DNA from: Pseudomonas fluorescens
Lineage (GTDB): Bacteria > Pseudomonadota > Gammaproteobacteria > Pseudomonadales > Pseudomonadaceae
Length of the DNA: 64,000 bases
Assembly: GCF_902497995.1 (NCBI RefSeq)
Contig: NZ_CABVII010000005.1
Location: forward strand, 1 to 64,000
Direction of reading: 5' to 3'
Part shown: one piece after another, positions 25,120-32,975 of the stretch
How positions within the stretch are numbered: the first letter of the stretch is position 1
Layout: every line of letters begins with the position of its first letter
Notes under the pieces: model-generated
What the model was told of the DNA's origin: nothing
The model's database searches: none
The model's input: the letters and a program-made list of their open reading frames with translations, nothing else
Program-made: the position numbers and the translations under genes

Positions 25120-25411
25120 AACCTGGCAGACCTCGAGAGCAGTGAGAGGGTGTTGTGTTCAAATCATTCTGAGCTCGGGTCATCGCGTGCCATCGCTAAG
25201 CTGCGGTATGAAGTGGCGTCAACAGGGTGGTCGATCCTTCGGGCCTTAAGGCCCGGCTCATCAATTAGCCAAGCATTTCCTTCACGATGGAAGCCACATT
25301 TCTCGCGTCGTCTATCCCTTGGTGATAGGTATTCGCTCCACTTTTGAGTTTTGCACGAACAGCCTTTCCCAGCGTGAGAATGTCCTCATCACATCCAGGA
25401 CGGACACTTCG

Positions 25412-25789
25412 ATGAAACTCGACAAAGACTTAGTACGCGAGATCCTGTTGGCCATTGAGGCCAGCGACAAAACCCCTGATGCCTGGACGATCTCACCATC
25501 GAAAGTCATAGCGAGGATGAAGTCTCCTATCACGTCATGCTGCTGCACGAGGCTGGGCTCGTAGTGGCGCAAGACCTTCTCAATGAATGATTTTGATTGG
25601 CGGCCAAAACGCATAACCATCAAGGGGCACGAGTTTCTCGACACCATTCGAGATCGTGAAGTTTGGCGTTTAACGAAAGCAGGCGCTGAAAAAGCTGGAG
25701 GGGTGAGCCTGGCTGTGATGTTAGAAATTGGCAAAGCATACGGTAAGCAGGTGCACAAGGATCGGTTGGAAATGAGCTGCCATGAGTGA
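25412..25789 (+). pseudogene. DUF2513 gene with two frameshifts
   Basis: Three frames together give a complete DUF2513 protein: MKLDKDLVREILLAIEAS; then DLTIESHSEDEVSYHVMLLH and EAGLVVAQDLLNE; then DFDWRPKRITIKGHEFLDTI and GGVSLAVMLEIGKAYGKQV. Breaks are near 25485 and 25580. DUF2513 proteins are common in prophages and genomic islands. Function unknown; this copy is inactive. Confidence 0.7.
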
Positions 25790-25859
25790 CATGGACATCA
25801 ATTACAACGGCAACGACATCCTCAAAAAGCTTGTCGAAGACGAAGGACGAGCTGGGTAA
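25782..25859 (+). CDS. Possible 25-residue acidic peptide
   Basis: Encodes MSDMDINYNGNDILKKLVED then EGRAG, overlapping the end of the DUF2513 pseudogene by eight bases. It could be the truncated start of a larger lost gene. Confidence 0.25.
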   Translation: MSDMDINYNGNDILKKLVEDEGRAG

Positions 25860-26066
25860 TTGAAGCGACTGGGCGGTTTTCTCATCGCATCGAACGCCTG
25901 TTTTTTCCTGGTCTTATTTCTAGTGCTATGCACCAGTCATGTTCCTTCATGGGTGTTGTCCACTCTTTCTGCCGTGGCTGTCTTCCCCCTGTACGCTATC
26001 GTATACGGCTGCCAGCAATTGGCTCATGCCAGTTGGAGCTTGTGTCGAGAGTACAAGGGAGCGTAA
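25860..26066 (+). CDS. Small two-span membrane protein (hypothetical)
   Basis: 68 residues from a TTG immediately after the preceding TAA: FLIASNACFFLVLFLVLCTS and a second hydrophobic stretch VLSTLSAVAVFPLYAIVYG. No family recognised. It overlaps, in another frame, the start of the relaxase-like fragment. Confidence 0.35.
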   Translation: MKRLGGFLIASNACFFLVLFLVLCTSHVPSWVLSTLSAVAVFPLYAIVYGCQQLAHASWSLCREYKGA

Positions 26067-26682
26067 TGGAGACATTATCAATTTTGTCCGGGCTTTAAGG
26101 AGGCAACGCGTCTACGTCCACTTACGATACGGCACCGAAGGCCAACCAAAAGGGATTAGCTTTGAATTTGAGGATCGTGTCACCTCAGGTAAGACTTTGA
26201 AGAAAGCGCGTTTCACCTTTCAAAAACTGACGACACAGGAAGGAATTAGATATGAACCGAGCATGCTTCCGCAGTTACAAGCAGAGCTTTCTAAGCGAAA
26301 TCCAGCGAGTAAAGGCAAGCCTAAGCCAACCGAGCAACGCTACTGGGTCAACCGTGGCTGGGTCTACATGTACTTCATCCCGGCCAACACTGCCCATGCG
26401 CCCTTCATCAGGCTCAAGGTGAAAAAAACCGGAGCTCAAGTTAGACAGGAGATCGCTCACGAGGAGGCGATGGCACTGGTAAAAGCCATCCTACAGATCC
26501 TAGCCGCGCTTTTCGGTGTTGGTGCTAGGTACAGGGCAAAGCCCGGCAATTGCAGAGTCAAAGGCTATACGGAGTACGATCAGGATGAGGCGTTCCCACT
26601 TCTTACCCCTGAGTTTGTCCCAATGTTACCGGGAACGACAGAGGCGGTAGGCTTCAAGCCATCGGATCGCTGTCGTGTGTGA
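26026..26682 (+). CDS. Fragment resembling the C-terminal part of a mobilisation relaxase
   Basis: About 218 residues. The stretch INFVRALRRQRVYVHLRYGT, then GQPKGISFEFEDRVTSGKTL and KKARFTFQKL, follows a pattern common after the nuclease domain of MobA/TraI-type relaxases (helix, 'V.V....G...GISFEF.G...KG..L'). No relaxase catalytic Tyr or HxH motif is present, and no ribosome site supports the start, so it is at best a C-terminal piece. The remaining ~150 residues are unassigned. The call is tentative. Confidence 0.35.
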   Translation: MPVGACVESTRERNGDIINFVRALRRQRVYVHLRYGTEGQPKGISFEFEDRVTSGKTLKKARFTFQKLTTQEGIRYEPSMLPQLQAELSKRNPASKGKPKPTEQRYWVNRGWVYMYFIPANTAHAPFIRLKVKKTGAQVRQEIAHEEAMALVKAILQILAALFGVGARYRAKPGNCRVKGYTEYDQDEAFPLLTPEFVPMLPGTTEAVGFKPSDRCRV

Positions 26683-27086
26683 CACGATGATTTTGCTCGA
26701 ATGTACGTGTTGCATAAGGAGGTGGGCAGGATGGTCAGCATGACGTCACTTTACGGGCTGGTACGGTCAATGTGCCAGTACAAATAGCACGAAAAGCTCG
26801 AGATCTCACTCAACGGGTAGATTGAGCAGAATGGGTGGTGCAAGTCGGTAGTGCCAAGGCTGGAGCCATCGATTCTCAGAGTCGAGTCCAATCGATCAGT
26901 CCAATAAATTGAGTGAAGGGTACAGAGCGGGAAGAATTGGTTGAACATAAATTGCACACGAAGTTCATTTTGACCAATGAATTCAGGCTTGGTAAGACCA
27001 ATCCATCATTGGCAAGCTTCACTCCGCTTGTAACAGGTTTCGCTCAGCAGGTACGACGTCGGTGCCAAAAGCTGGAGATGGGGAAA
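26683..27086. other. 404-bp interval without a supported gene
   Basis: An 18-codon frame after AAGGAGG at ~26730 (MVSMTSLYGLVRSMCQYK) is the only item with a ribosome site; it is too short to call. Confidence 0.4.
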
Positions 27087-27296
27087 TCATTCAGGTGTCA
27101 TGAGTACCGCGAGTGTCATCCTGATGAACTCCTCATTCCGGTCGATCGTGTCCAGGGCGCCGCGCACATTGTCGGCAACGTCGGCCGATCCGCGCATCTT
27201 TACCCAATTCGAAAGCTCCAGGATGGCAGCCTCAAGGGCGAGTTGTTTTTCGTTGATCTTGAAGAGCAGGGAAGGGAGCAGATCTGAGTTTGGCAT
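27087..27296 (-). CDS. Small helical protein, family member B
   Basis: 69 residues, MPNSDLLPSLLFKINEKQLA, with LELSNWVKMRGSADVADNVR and a helical C-terminus. It is about 80% identical by eye to the protein at 9804-10013. GGAGG precedes the ATG and an RpoS-like CTACGCT lies at 27326-27320. Function unknown; the repeated promoter arrangement suggests a stationary-phase or stress role. Confidence 0.7.
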   Translation of the reverse strand: MPNSDLLPSLLFKINEKQLALEAAILELSNWVKMRGSADVADNVRGALDTIDRNEEFIRMTLAVLMTPE

Positions 27297-27319
27297 AGCG
27301 AATCCTCCGTGGAGTTTTC

Positions 27320-27326
27320 AGCGTAG
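27320..27326 (-). promoter_or_regulatory. RpoS-like -10 element of small helical gene B
   Basis: CTACGCTGAAAA on the minus strand, 24 bases before the ATG, in the same position as in the paralogue at 10013. Confidence 0.45.
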
Positions 27327-27467
27327 CAGCAGGATTTCTCGGATGCTAATCGGGGGTGTTGGCAGCAGGATGCCGGAAGGCGGTGAAAACGGGATAGTTT
27401 TGTAACACCACCTGAAAAGTTTTGTAACGCTTCGGGTGTGGTCGGATTTTCGCCAAACCCCAGAAAC

Positions 27468-27496
27468 AAAAAAGCCCTGAAAAATCAGGGCTTTTT
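27468..27496. terminator. Rho-independent terminator
   Basis: Stem AAAGCCCTGA / TCAGGGCTTT, loop AAAA, with T-runs on both sides. It lies downstream of the LysR remnant on the minus strand. Confidence 0.75.
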
Positions 27497-27639
27497 CGTA
27501 TAAAGATGGCGGAGGCGATGACATCTCTTATTGTGTCCCAAGTCCCTCCAAATCATCCTGGCCTATCAAGATATTGATGAGTTTGTCGCTGAAATCCTCA
27601 GAAGTCATAGCAAGGGCTCGCGGAGGCTTTTTTACACAC

Positions 27640-27905
27640 TCCGGGTCGGCGGCAATGTCCTCACGCACTTGGAAGACTGCCTGACGCGCCAAGCCCGGCC
27701 CAAGCCAGTGCCAGGTGACGCAAGGCCTCGCCGTCGCTGGCCTGCGCGTTGCCAGTCACAGGAAGCACGATGTCCTCACCGGCGTATCGCAGCGGCCAGC
27801 CAGGTTGGCCCCCCATAGTTCGCACCCAGGCGGTTGTGCAACAGCGGCTCCTGCGGTGTCGCCGGCATGCCGCTACGCACTAGATGTCGGGCGCCCCCAC
27901 GATTA
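27640..27905 (-). pseudogene. LysR-type regulator remnant (effector-binding domain)
   Basis: Read with frameshifts, the minus strand gives HLVRSGMPATPQEPLLHNRL, then LRYAGEDIVLPVTGNAQASD and GEALRHLALA, then QVREDIAA. This is the second half of a LysR effector-binding domain (YL...G.P.TP..L..H.CL; ...ND.EAL...A..G.G). The DNA-binding domain is absent. Confidence 0.6.
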
Positions 27906-28125
27906 CCATGCGCGTGCCGCCTAACCACCATCCCTAAACGGGGAGAGCAATGATGATCACAAGCGCCACCCGGCGACGGCAAAACGGGGGAGGGCATCTG
28001 CACGATAGGCGACCGGCTGGAGACGAAGAAGACCAGGGTACTTCCCGTTTTAGGTATACGTTTAGGTATATGTGACGAATCTGATATTAGAGAAAACCAG
28101 TAATATAGAGGTCTTTAGGTGGTTT

Positions 28126-28148
28126 GTTCGACCTCGGCTTCGGCACCA
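28126..28148 (+). other. tRNA-3'-end-like sequence, possible attachment-site relic
   Basis: Reads GTTCGACCTCGGCTTCGGCACCA: a T-loop-like GTTCGA followed by an acceptor-like CTTCGGCACCA. No cloverleaf can be drawn from the upstream bases, so it is not a tRNA. It lies beside an integrase C-terminus, which is where integrative elements leave such ends. Confidence 0.25.
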
Positions 28149-28151
28149 TCT

Positions 28152-28199
28152 AAAATCAAGGGTTTGCGGGCGAAAGCTGATGCAAACCCTTGTTTGTTT
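28152..28199 (-). terminator. Terminator-like hairpin after the integrase remnant
   Basis: Arms CAAGGGTTTGC (28157-28167) and GCAAACCCTTG (28182-28192); ATTTTAG follows on the minus strand. It lies immediately after the integrase stop codon. Confidence 0.55.
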
Positions 28200-28212
28200 C
28201 TGGTCCGCAATT

Positions 28213-28345
28213 TTACTTCCCCTTCCGGTTGCGGATGTACTGCTCGGTCATTACGGCTGTCGTATGCCCAAGTTGATCTCTGGCCTGCAAAAATGTCGTC
28301 GCTTGATTCGGCCTTGTCCGTACCGGCTTGGCACGATTGGTTGAC
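28213..28345 (-). pseudogene. C-terminal remnant of a phage-type tyrosine integrase
   Basis: About 43 codons ending in TAA encode NQATTFLQARDQLGHTTAVM then TEQYIRNRKGK. LGHTT and the Tyr in EQYIR are the last catalytic motifs of tyrosine recombinases. The rest of the gene, including both catalytic Arg residues, is absent. It sits against a tRNA-end-like sequence. Confidence 0.7.
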
Positions 28346-28391
28346 CTGTCACGGCAGTGCAACTAAAATTAGTCGCAAATAGGGAGTCCAA

Positions 28392-28640
28392 ATGTCCAAG
28401 CAGGAAAAGCTGCTCGCGAAGCTGCTGAACAAGCAAGCAGGATTCACGTGGTCGGAACTGGTCACGCTGCTGGGCGGGCTTGGATACCGCCAGATCGAGG
28501 GTAACGGTAGTCGGGTGAAATTCGACAACGGCAACCCGCGGGTGATGATCAACCTGCACAAGCCACATCCGGGGAACGAACTGAAGGCCTACGTCAAACG
28601 ACAGGTAATAGAGCACCTGAAAGCAGGAGGATTGATCTGA
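28392..28640 (+). CDS. hicA: HicA-family toxin
   Basis: 82 residues with the HicA small dsRBD-like fold: FTWSELVTLLGGLGYRQIEG, GSRVKFDNG and NLHKPHPGNELKAYVKRQVI. HicA toxins are mRNA interferases. The usual His of the GSH motif is Arg here (GSRVKF), as in a subgroup of the family; His residues remain in NLHKPHP. A ribosome site (AGGGAG) precedes the ATG. Its stop overlaps the start of hicB by one base, so the two are co-translated. Confidence 0.85.
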   Translation: MSKQEKLLAKLLNKQAGFTWSELVTLLGGLGYRQIEGNGSRVKFDNGNPRVMINLHKPHPGNELKAYVKRQVIEHLKAGGLI

Positions 28641-28981
28641 TGAGCACTATGTTGCAGCACCGTGGCTACTATGGCTCCATCGAGGCCAGCCCTGAGGATA
28701 ATTGCCTGTTCGGCAAGCTTCAGTTCATTCGCGCACTGGTTAGCTATGAAGGCGAGACTGTTGCCGAGCTGACCCAGGCGTTTCGCGATGCAGTGGACGA
28801 CTACCTCGAGACCTGTGCATCACTCGGGCAGGAGCCAGAGATTCCTTGCAAGGGCTCGTTCAACGTAAGGGTAGGGCATGACCTGCACCTGGCTGCCAGC
28901 GTGGCTGCTACCCAGCTAAGCATTTCCTTGAATGATCTGACGCGAAAGGCTTTGCGCGAATACCTGGAGCATCGCGCGTAG
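28640..28981 (+). CDS. hicB: HicB-family antitoxin
   Basis: 113 residues. The N-terminal half is the degenerate RNase-H-like HicB fold (YYGSIEASPEDNCLFGKLQF; SYEGETVAELTQAFRDAVDD), which binds HicA. The C-terminal half is a ribbon-helix-helix DNA-binding domain (HLAASVAATQLSISLNDLTR, KALREYL), through which it should repress its own operon. Both genes are intact, which stands out in this eroded region and fits addictive maintenance. Confidence 0.9.
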   Translation: MSTMLQHRGYYGSIEASPEDNCLFGKLQFIRALVSYEGETVAELTQAFRDAVDDYLETCASLGQEPEIPCKGSFNVRVGHDLHLAASVAATQLSISLNDLTRKALREYLEHRA

Positions 28982-29163
28982 CAAAGCCTGTCATCGGCAG
29001 CCTGCGCTATTACTTGCGCATGAGGCGGTCGGTCGCGGCCGCATCGCTACACCAGTGCTTACCATCCTGCTGCAGATAACATTGGAAAAATCGACGACAA
29101 AATCCTGCTGGGCAGCGGACGAGCGGTGGGTATCTGTCGTGCGCAGGAATGGAATGCCAAGGG

Positions 29164-29682
29164 CTAATTACAGGCCGTAGCGACGGCCTTTTCGGCGCGC
29201 TTGAGTTCCTGTTTGATGTCAGGAGGTATTCGCTGCTCTTTGAGCCGTTGCTCGAGAAACAACTGATCGCCCCGGGACTTCACCTCGGCATCCGAAGCGG
29301 CAACCTGGGCTTCGAGCATGGCAGCGTGTGCGTCGATGACCGCCTCTACCTCTTGCTCGTTTTTGGCGGTGTCGAGCGCGCGAACCAGCTTGCCGACCTC
29401 TGCCTTCTCGGCCTCGGCGTAATCGTCGACCGACAGCCCTGCGGCCAGCGCTCGCGCCTGAATTTCCAGGGCTTTCACACGCTGCTGGGCAATCTTGCAC
29501 TGTTCATCGCGCTGGGGATTCTCGTTGGCTTCCCAAGTGCTTAACCCGTAAGTCACGGCACCAATAATCGCCAAGGTGGCGGCGGCACCCAGTAATTTGC
29601 CTTTCAAATAGCGCAACCTCTTTCCAATCGCCAGGCCAAGAGCGTTGCAAGCGATAGCTAATGCAAACCCTCTTTTTTTCAC
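29164..29682 (-). CDS. Membrane-anchored coiled-coil hypothetical protein
   Basis: 172 residues. One membrane helix (LLGAAATLAIIGAVTYGLS) near the N-terminus is followed by a long charged helix (QQRVKALEIQARALAAGL; KAEVGKLVRALDTAKNEQEV; SRGDQLFLEQRLKEQRIP) that should sit in the periplasm as a coiled coil. No family recognised. No ribosome site is obvious before the first ATG; an internal start near residue 10 or 25 is possible. Confidence 0.55.
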   Translation of the reverse strand: MKKRGFALAIACNALGLAIGKRLRYLKGKLLGAAATLAIIGAVTYGLSTWEANENPQRDEQCKIAQQRVKALEIQARALAAGLSVDDYAEAEKAEVGKLVRALDTAKNEQEVEAVIDAHAAMLEAQVAASDAEVKSRGDQLFLEQRLKEQRIPPDIKQELKRAEKAVATACN

Positions 29683-29705
29683 TCCGTTATTTTCGTTTTA
29701 CAACG

Positions 29706-29915
29706 CTATGGTCGACCTTTACCTGGCGTCGGATCTGGTTTGCGACGATCACTGCCTGAAGGGTTGCCGGTGTCCAGCAGCCTTCTCTCCACCAAGACAT
29801 TTTGCAGGGCCTGTCGGGCATCCGGATCCAGTTGATGCTCTCGCTCCTTGAGTTCGAGCAGGATCGGGCTGGACCAGGCACGATAGGTTTTTTCGGTGGC
29901 GCGAATGGATGTCAT
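29706..29915 (-). CDS. Small hypothetical protein
   Basis: 69 residues: MTSIRATEKTYRAWSSPILL then ELKEREHQLDPDARQALQNV. A strong AAGGAGAG site precedes the ATG, which decides between this frame and an overlapping one. Function unknown. Confidence 0.55.
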   Translation of the reverse strand: MTSIRATEKTYRAWSSPILLELKEREHQLDPDARQALQNVLVERRLLDTGNPSGSDRRKPDPTPGKGRP

Positions 29916-30206
29916 CTATCTCTCCTTGATGGGACGCCTGTTAAAAAAAGACGCTTGATGAGCCAGGAATCCTAGTTGAGGAAAGTCATTGTTGCCAACA
30001 ATTTGACATGATGGCGCCACCATCGCTGACGGGGACGCTATAGCGTTAATAATCAAATAATATAGTTCGCTCATCCAGGCGTCGGAACCTGCCCTGGGTC
30101 GAACATATTCGCTTGAATCCGTGTCGTCCGTTCCTTGCGGACAAGCGTTCGGTCATTCGTACCTTGGCCGAGCGCTTACACGCCAAATGCGCTGCAGCCT
30201 GCAGCG

Positions 30207-30632
30207 CTATTTCTGTTTCCAGTTGCCACCGCCGGTTTCGCAGTCGACCTTCGATTGCCCGAGATTTTCAGCCGCATAGTAATAGGTAATGATCCGGGCA
30301 TCTTTCGGGATGTTCAGTGACTTGCTGTTCTTGTCCTTGCTGACGGACTGAGGGTTGGCCAGGGACTCGGGGGTCAAGGTGCCCAGGCACGTGGCCAGGT
30401 AATGGTCGGCGCATTGTTCGACTTTTTTCTTGGTGCTGGTCAGCATTTCCTTGCTCTCGTTGCTGCAGGACCAGTCGATGGCGTCCACCGGCATGCCTTC
30501 GTATTCATAGCAGGTGTGGGTCTCGATCACAGGTACGGAAGGGCTCTGGGATCGGGTCAGGACGTCGCACCCCTGGGCCATCGTCAGGGTAGGGCTCAGG
30601 CAGGCAAGCAGAAGCACAAGTCTACTGTTCAT
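30207..30632 (-). CDS. Secreted hypothetical protein
   Basis: 141 residues with a clear signal peptide (LVLLLACLSPTLTMAQ, cleavage near residue 20). The mature part has six Cys residues (GCDVL, HTCYEYEG, WSCSN, EQCADH, ATCLG, DCETGG), which suggests disulfides in the periplasm or outside. No family recognised. A GAGAGGAAA site precedes the ATG. Confidence 0.65.
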   Translation of the reverse strand: MNSRLVLLLACLSPTLTMAQGCDVLTRSQSPSVPVIETHTCYEYEGMPVDAIDWSCSNESKEMLTSTKKKVEQCADHYLATCLGTLTPESLANPQSVSKDKNSKSLNIPKDARIITYYYAAENLGQSKVDCETGGGNWKQK

Positions 30633-30789
30633 CAGGATTTCCTCTCCAAAAGCGCCCTGCCTGCAAGGTCAGGGACTTATAACTTTCGAAACATAACCGA
30701 CAGCCTTGTTCCATCCGATTTTCTGATTGAGTACTGTGCAACTGGGCGGCCGGGCCGAATGCACGCGACCCGGCCGCCTGACCGCTCAA

Positions 30790-31074
30790 CTAAACGAACG
30801 GCTGGCTGGTAAAACCCCGAGGCAAGCGTTGCCGTCCGGGCAGGGCGGTGAGCCGCTCGGTCCAGGCCGTGCGCCAGTCGTTGGCCGTGGGGGCGACTCT
30901 GGTTTTACGTGAGGCGCGGCGTGCAGCGTTGCGCTGGTCTTTGCGCGCTTCCTTGAAGGCGTCGGTGTTGCGACAGCTTCTGCATTTCACGCGGTTCAGT
31001 TCGCGGGTCGAGGTGAGATTGCTGCCTTTGTGACCGCAGGCCAGATGCCCGCCGATCTTGAAGTGGGTGACCAT
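30790..31074 (-). CDS. Small putative zinc-ribbon protein
   Basis: 94 residues: MVTHFKIGGHLACGHKGSNL then RELNRVKCRSCRNTDAFKEA. ACGH and KCRSC form a possible CxH/CxxC zinc site; the rest is basic (RKDQRNAARRASRKTR). It could bind nucleic acid. The start was chosen for the GAAGGAGA site before ATG 31074. Confidence 0.6.
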   Translation of the reverse strand: MVTHFKIGGHLACGHKGSNLTSTRELNRVKCRSCRNTDAFKEARKDQRNAARRASRKTRVAPTANDWRTAWTERLTALPGRQRLPRGFTSQPFV

Positions 31075-31147
31075 CAGACGTCTCCTTCGTGACGTGTGAT
31101 CGTTTGACCTCCCGCCGGTGATGACGTTCGTCGACCGGGCCACGGGC

Positions 31148-31172
31148 AAAAAAAAAGGCTCGCATGCGGGCG
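31148..31172 (-). terminator. Rho-independent terminator
   Basis: Minus strand GCCCGCATGCGAGCC followed by nine T: a near-palindromic stem with a long T-run, between the small helical gene C (31387) and the zinc-ribbon gene. Confidence 0.65.
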
Positions 31173-31386
31173 GGCCAAGGGGATGCTTCAAAAGGAGTGA
31201 AGCCACTGTAGGGCTTGAACTGTGAAAACGGTGTGAAAGGAAATTCAAGGTAAAAAAATCCCGACGCCAGGTCGGGTTGACGGGTGTAGCGGGAAGCGCT
31301 CAGGCAAGGACGCATCCGGTAACTGATTGTTGCCGTTCATGCGTCCTGAATCAGGCCGTGCTCTCGAATCCGTTGACCAGATCGAA

Positions 31387-31617
31387 TCATCTGAACCGCG
31401 GCAGGGGCGGGTCGACAGGCTTGAGCGAAGACAGCGTGTTGCGGATCAGCGGCGTGTCCTTCTCGATGTCATTCAGACGATCACGAATTCTGAGTGCGGT
31501 CGGGTGCCCGCCTTGATTATCGACCCAATCGGCGATTTCCTTGCACGCCGCAGCCAAGCGAGCCTGGCGAGAGTCAAGCAGGGTGAGCAGGGTGGTGATG
31601 GACTCTTTTTCGGACAT
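31387..31617 (-). CDS. Small helical protein, family member C
   Basis: 76 residues, MSEKESITTLLTLLDSRQAR, with CKEIADWVDNQGGHPTALRI and RDRLNDIEKDTPLIRNTL. It shares the pattern [EI-A-WV..(R/Q)G....A..(V/I)R..L..I.(K)...I] with members A and B, at lower identity. A CGGAGG site precedes ATG 31617. Its leader holds the GGA-loop hairpin and a terminator-like stem. Function unknown. Confidence 0.65.
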   Translation of the reverse strand: MSEKESITTLLTLLDSRQARLAAACKEIADWVDNQGGHPTALRIRDRLNDIEKDTPLIRNTLSSLKPVDPPLPRFR

Positions 31618-31655
31618 GGCAAACACCTCCGGTGAAGAAACCTTGTCAGTGGCAG

Positions 31656-31723
31656 CAAAAAGCCCGCTGGGAGCGAGCTTTCTACCGATTGGGTCGCTGA
31701 TCCTTCAGCTTTTTTCAGTATAG
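31656..31723 (-). promoter_or_regulatory. RpoS-like promoter with GGA-loop hairpin and terminator-like stem in the leader of gene C
   Basis: Reading the minus strand: CTATACT (31723-31717), then six A's, GCTGA-AGGA-TCAGC (31709-31696), then an 8-bp stem AGCTCGCT/AGCGGGCT followed by five T (to 31656), then the ribosome site and ATG of gene C. It could act as an attenuator or yield a short RNA. The order is the same as at 23998-24065. Confidence 0.5.
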
Positions 31724-31849
31724 ACCCGCTCCTCAGCCTTGTCGGGCGGTGATCTGCTGATACATATCCAGAACAAGGATAGAAGCCATTTGCGATCATG
31801 CAAATAATCAACGTTCAGTTCGTCGGTTGAATCTGCGGCGTGTCGCCAG

Positions 31850-32887
31850 TCAGGGTTTGTCAGCGGCGGCGATCATTTTCTCGAGAAAAATCGCCAACCC
31901 GACTTCCTCGGCCCTGAGTCCTTTGCGTGTTCTCGGGCGCGGCAACTCGGCCAGGGCCCCCAGCAGAAACCCATCGAGCACTGCCGGGTGGATGTAGCAC
32001 TTGCGGCAGACCGCCGGGGTGTTGCCCAGTTGCCTGGCGACGTTCTTGACCATCTCCACCACATGGCGCCTGGCGTCCGACTCCGGTTCCCATTGCAATC
32101 GGCGCAATACCGACAGCGCCAGGACGCTGCCAGCCCAGGTGCGGTAGTCCTTGGCGGTGAAGTCGGCGCCGGTCAGGGTTTGCAGGTAGGCGTTGACGTC
32201 GGAGGAGCTGATGCTATGCCGCTCGCCGTTCTCATCGAGATACTGAAACAGGTTTTGCCCGGGAATGTCCTGGCAGCGCTTGACGATCCGCGCCAGGCGC
32301 CGGTCTTTCACGGTGATCTGATGTTCGACGCCGCTTTTGCCGCGGAACTGGAACAGGATCGCACTGCCATTGACCTCGACGTGACGGCTGCGCAGGGTGG
32401 TCAGGCCGTAGGAGCGGTTATCCCGTGCGTACTGCGTATTACCGACCCGGATCAATGTCGCATCGAGCAAGGTAATGACCGTGGCCATGACCTTGTCCCG
32501 GCTGAAACCCGGCGCCGCCAGCAATGTTTCCAGTTGCAGGCGCAGCTTGGGCAAGGCGCGTCCGAAGTCCCGCAGGCGCGCGTATTTGTCGGCATCGCGC
32601 ACTTCCCGCCAGCGCGGGTGATAACGGTATTGCTTGCGACCCCGGGCATCGCGTCCGGTGGCTTGCAGGTGGCCGCGCGGGTCGGCGCAGATCCACACAT
32701 CGGTATAGGCCGGGGGCACGGCGAGGGCGTTGATGCGCTGGATTTGGTCCGGGTCGGTGATGCGCCGGCCCGTTGGATCGAAGTAACAGAACTTGCCGCG
32801 CAGCTTCCTGCGGGCGATCCCGGGCAGGGTGTCATCGACGTAATGCAAATCAGGCGGCAGCACGTCGGGCGATAGGGTATCGGGCAT
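31850..32887 (-). CDS. DNA topoisomerase IB (poxvirus/bacterial type)
   Basis: 345 residues. N-terminal block GKFCYFDPTGRRITDPDQIQ and WICADPRGHLQATGRDARGR; catalytic core LIRVGNTQYARDNRSYGLTT, GKSGVEHQITVKDRRLARIV, FTAKDYRTWAGSVLALSVL. The active-site Tyr is in VCRKCYIHPAVL near the C-terminus. It relaxes supercoils through a 3'-phosphotyrosyl intermediate, and this length is normal for bacterial topoisomerase IB. It is transcribed alone, downstream of modABC on the same strand. Confidence 0.93.
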   Translation of the reverse strand: MPDTLSPDVLPPDLHYVDDTLPGIARRKLRGKFCYFDPTGRRITDPDQIQRINALAVPPAYTDVWICADPRGHLQATGRDARGRKQYRYHPRWREVRDADKYARLRDFGRALPKLRLQLETLLAAPGFSRDKVMATVITLLDATLIRVGNTQYARDNRSYGLTTLRSRHVEVNGSAILFQFRGKSGVEHQITVKDRRLARIVKRCQDIPGQNLFQYLDENGERHSISSSDVNAYLQTLTGADFTAKDYRTWAGSVLALSVLRRLQWEPESDARRHVVEMVKNVARQLGNTPAVCRKCYIHPAVLDGFLLGALAELPRPRTRKGLRAEEVGLAIFLEKMIAAADKP

Positions 32888-32975
32888 GGCGATTGTCCTT
32901 GCGACGAATCAGGGACCGTTATTGCCATTGACCGCATGCCGTTGCAGGGGTGCCAACCAAGTTATTCCAACCAGG

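Noticed and set aside
26730..26790. 18-codon peptide after AAGGAGG
   Set aside because: Too short and without similarity; a good ribosome site alone is not enough.
28119..28148. A functional tRNA gene
   Set aside because: Only a T-loop- and acceptor-like 3' end can be read; no anticodon arm or 5' acceptor strand is present upstream.
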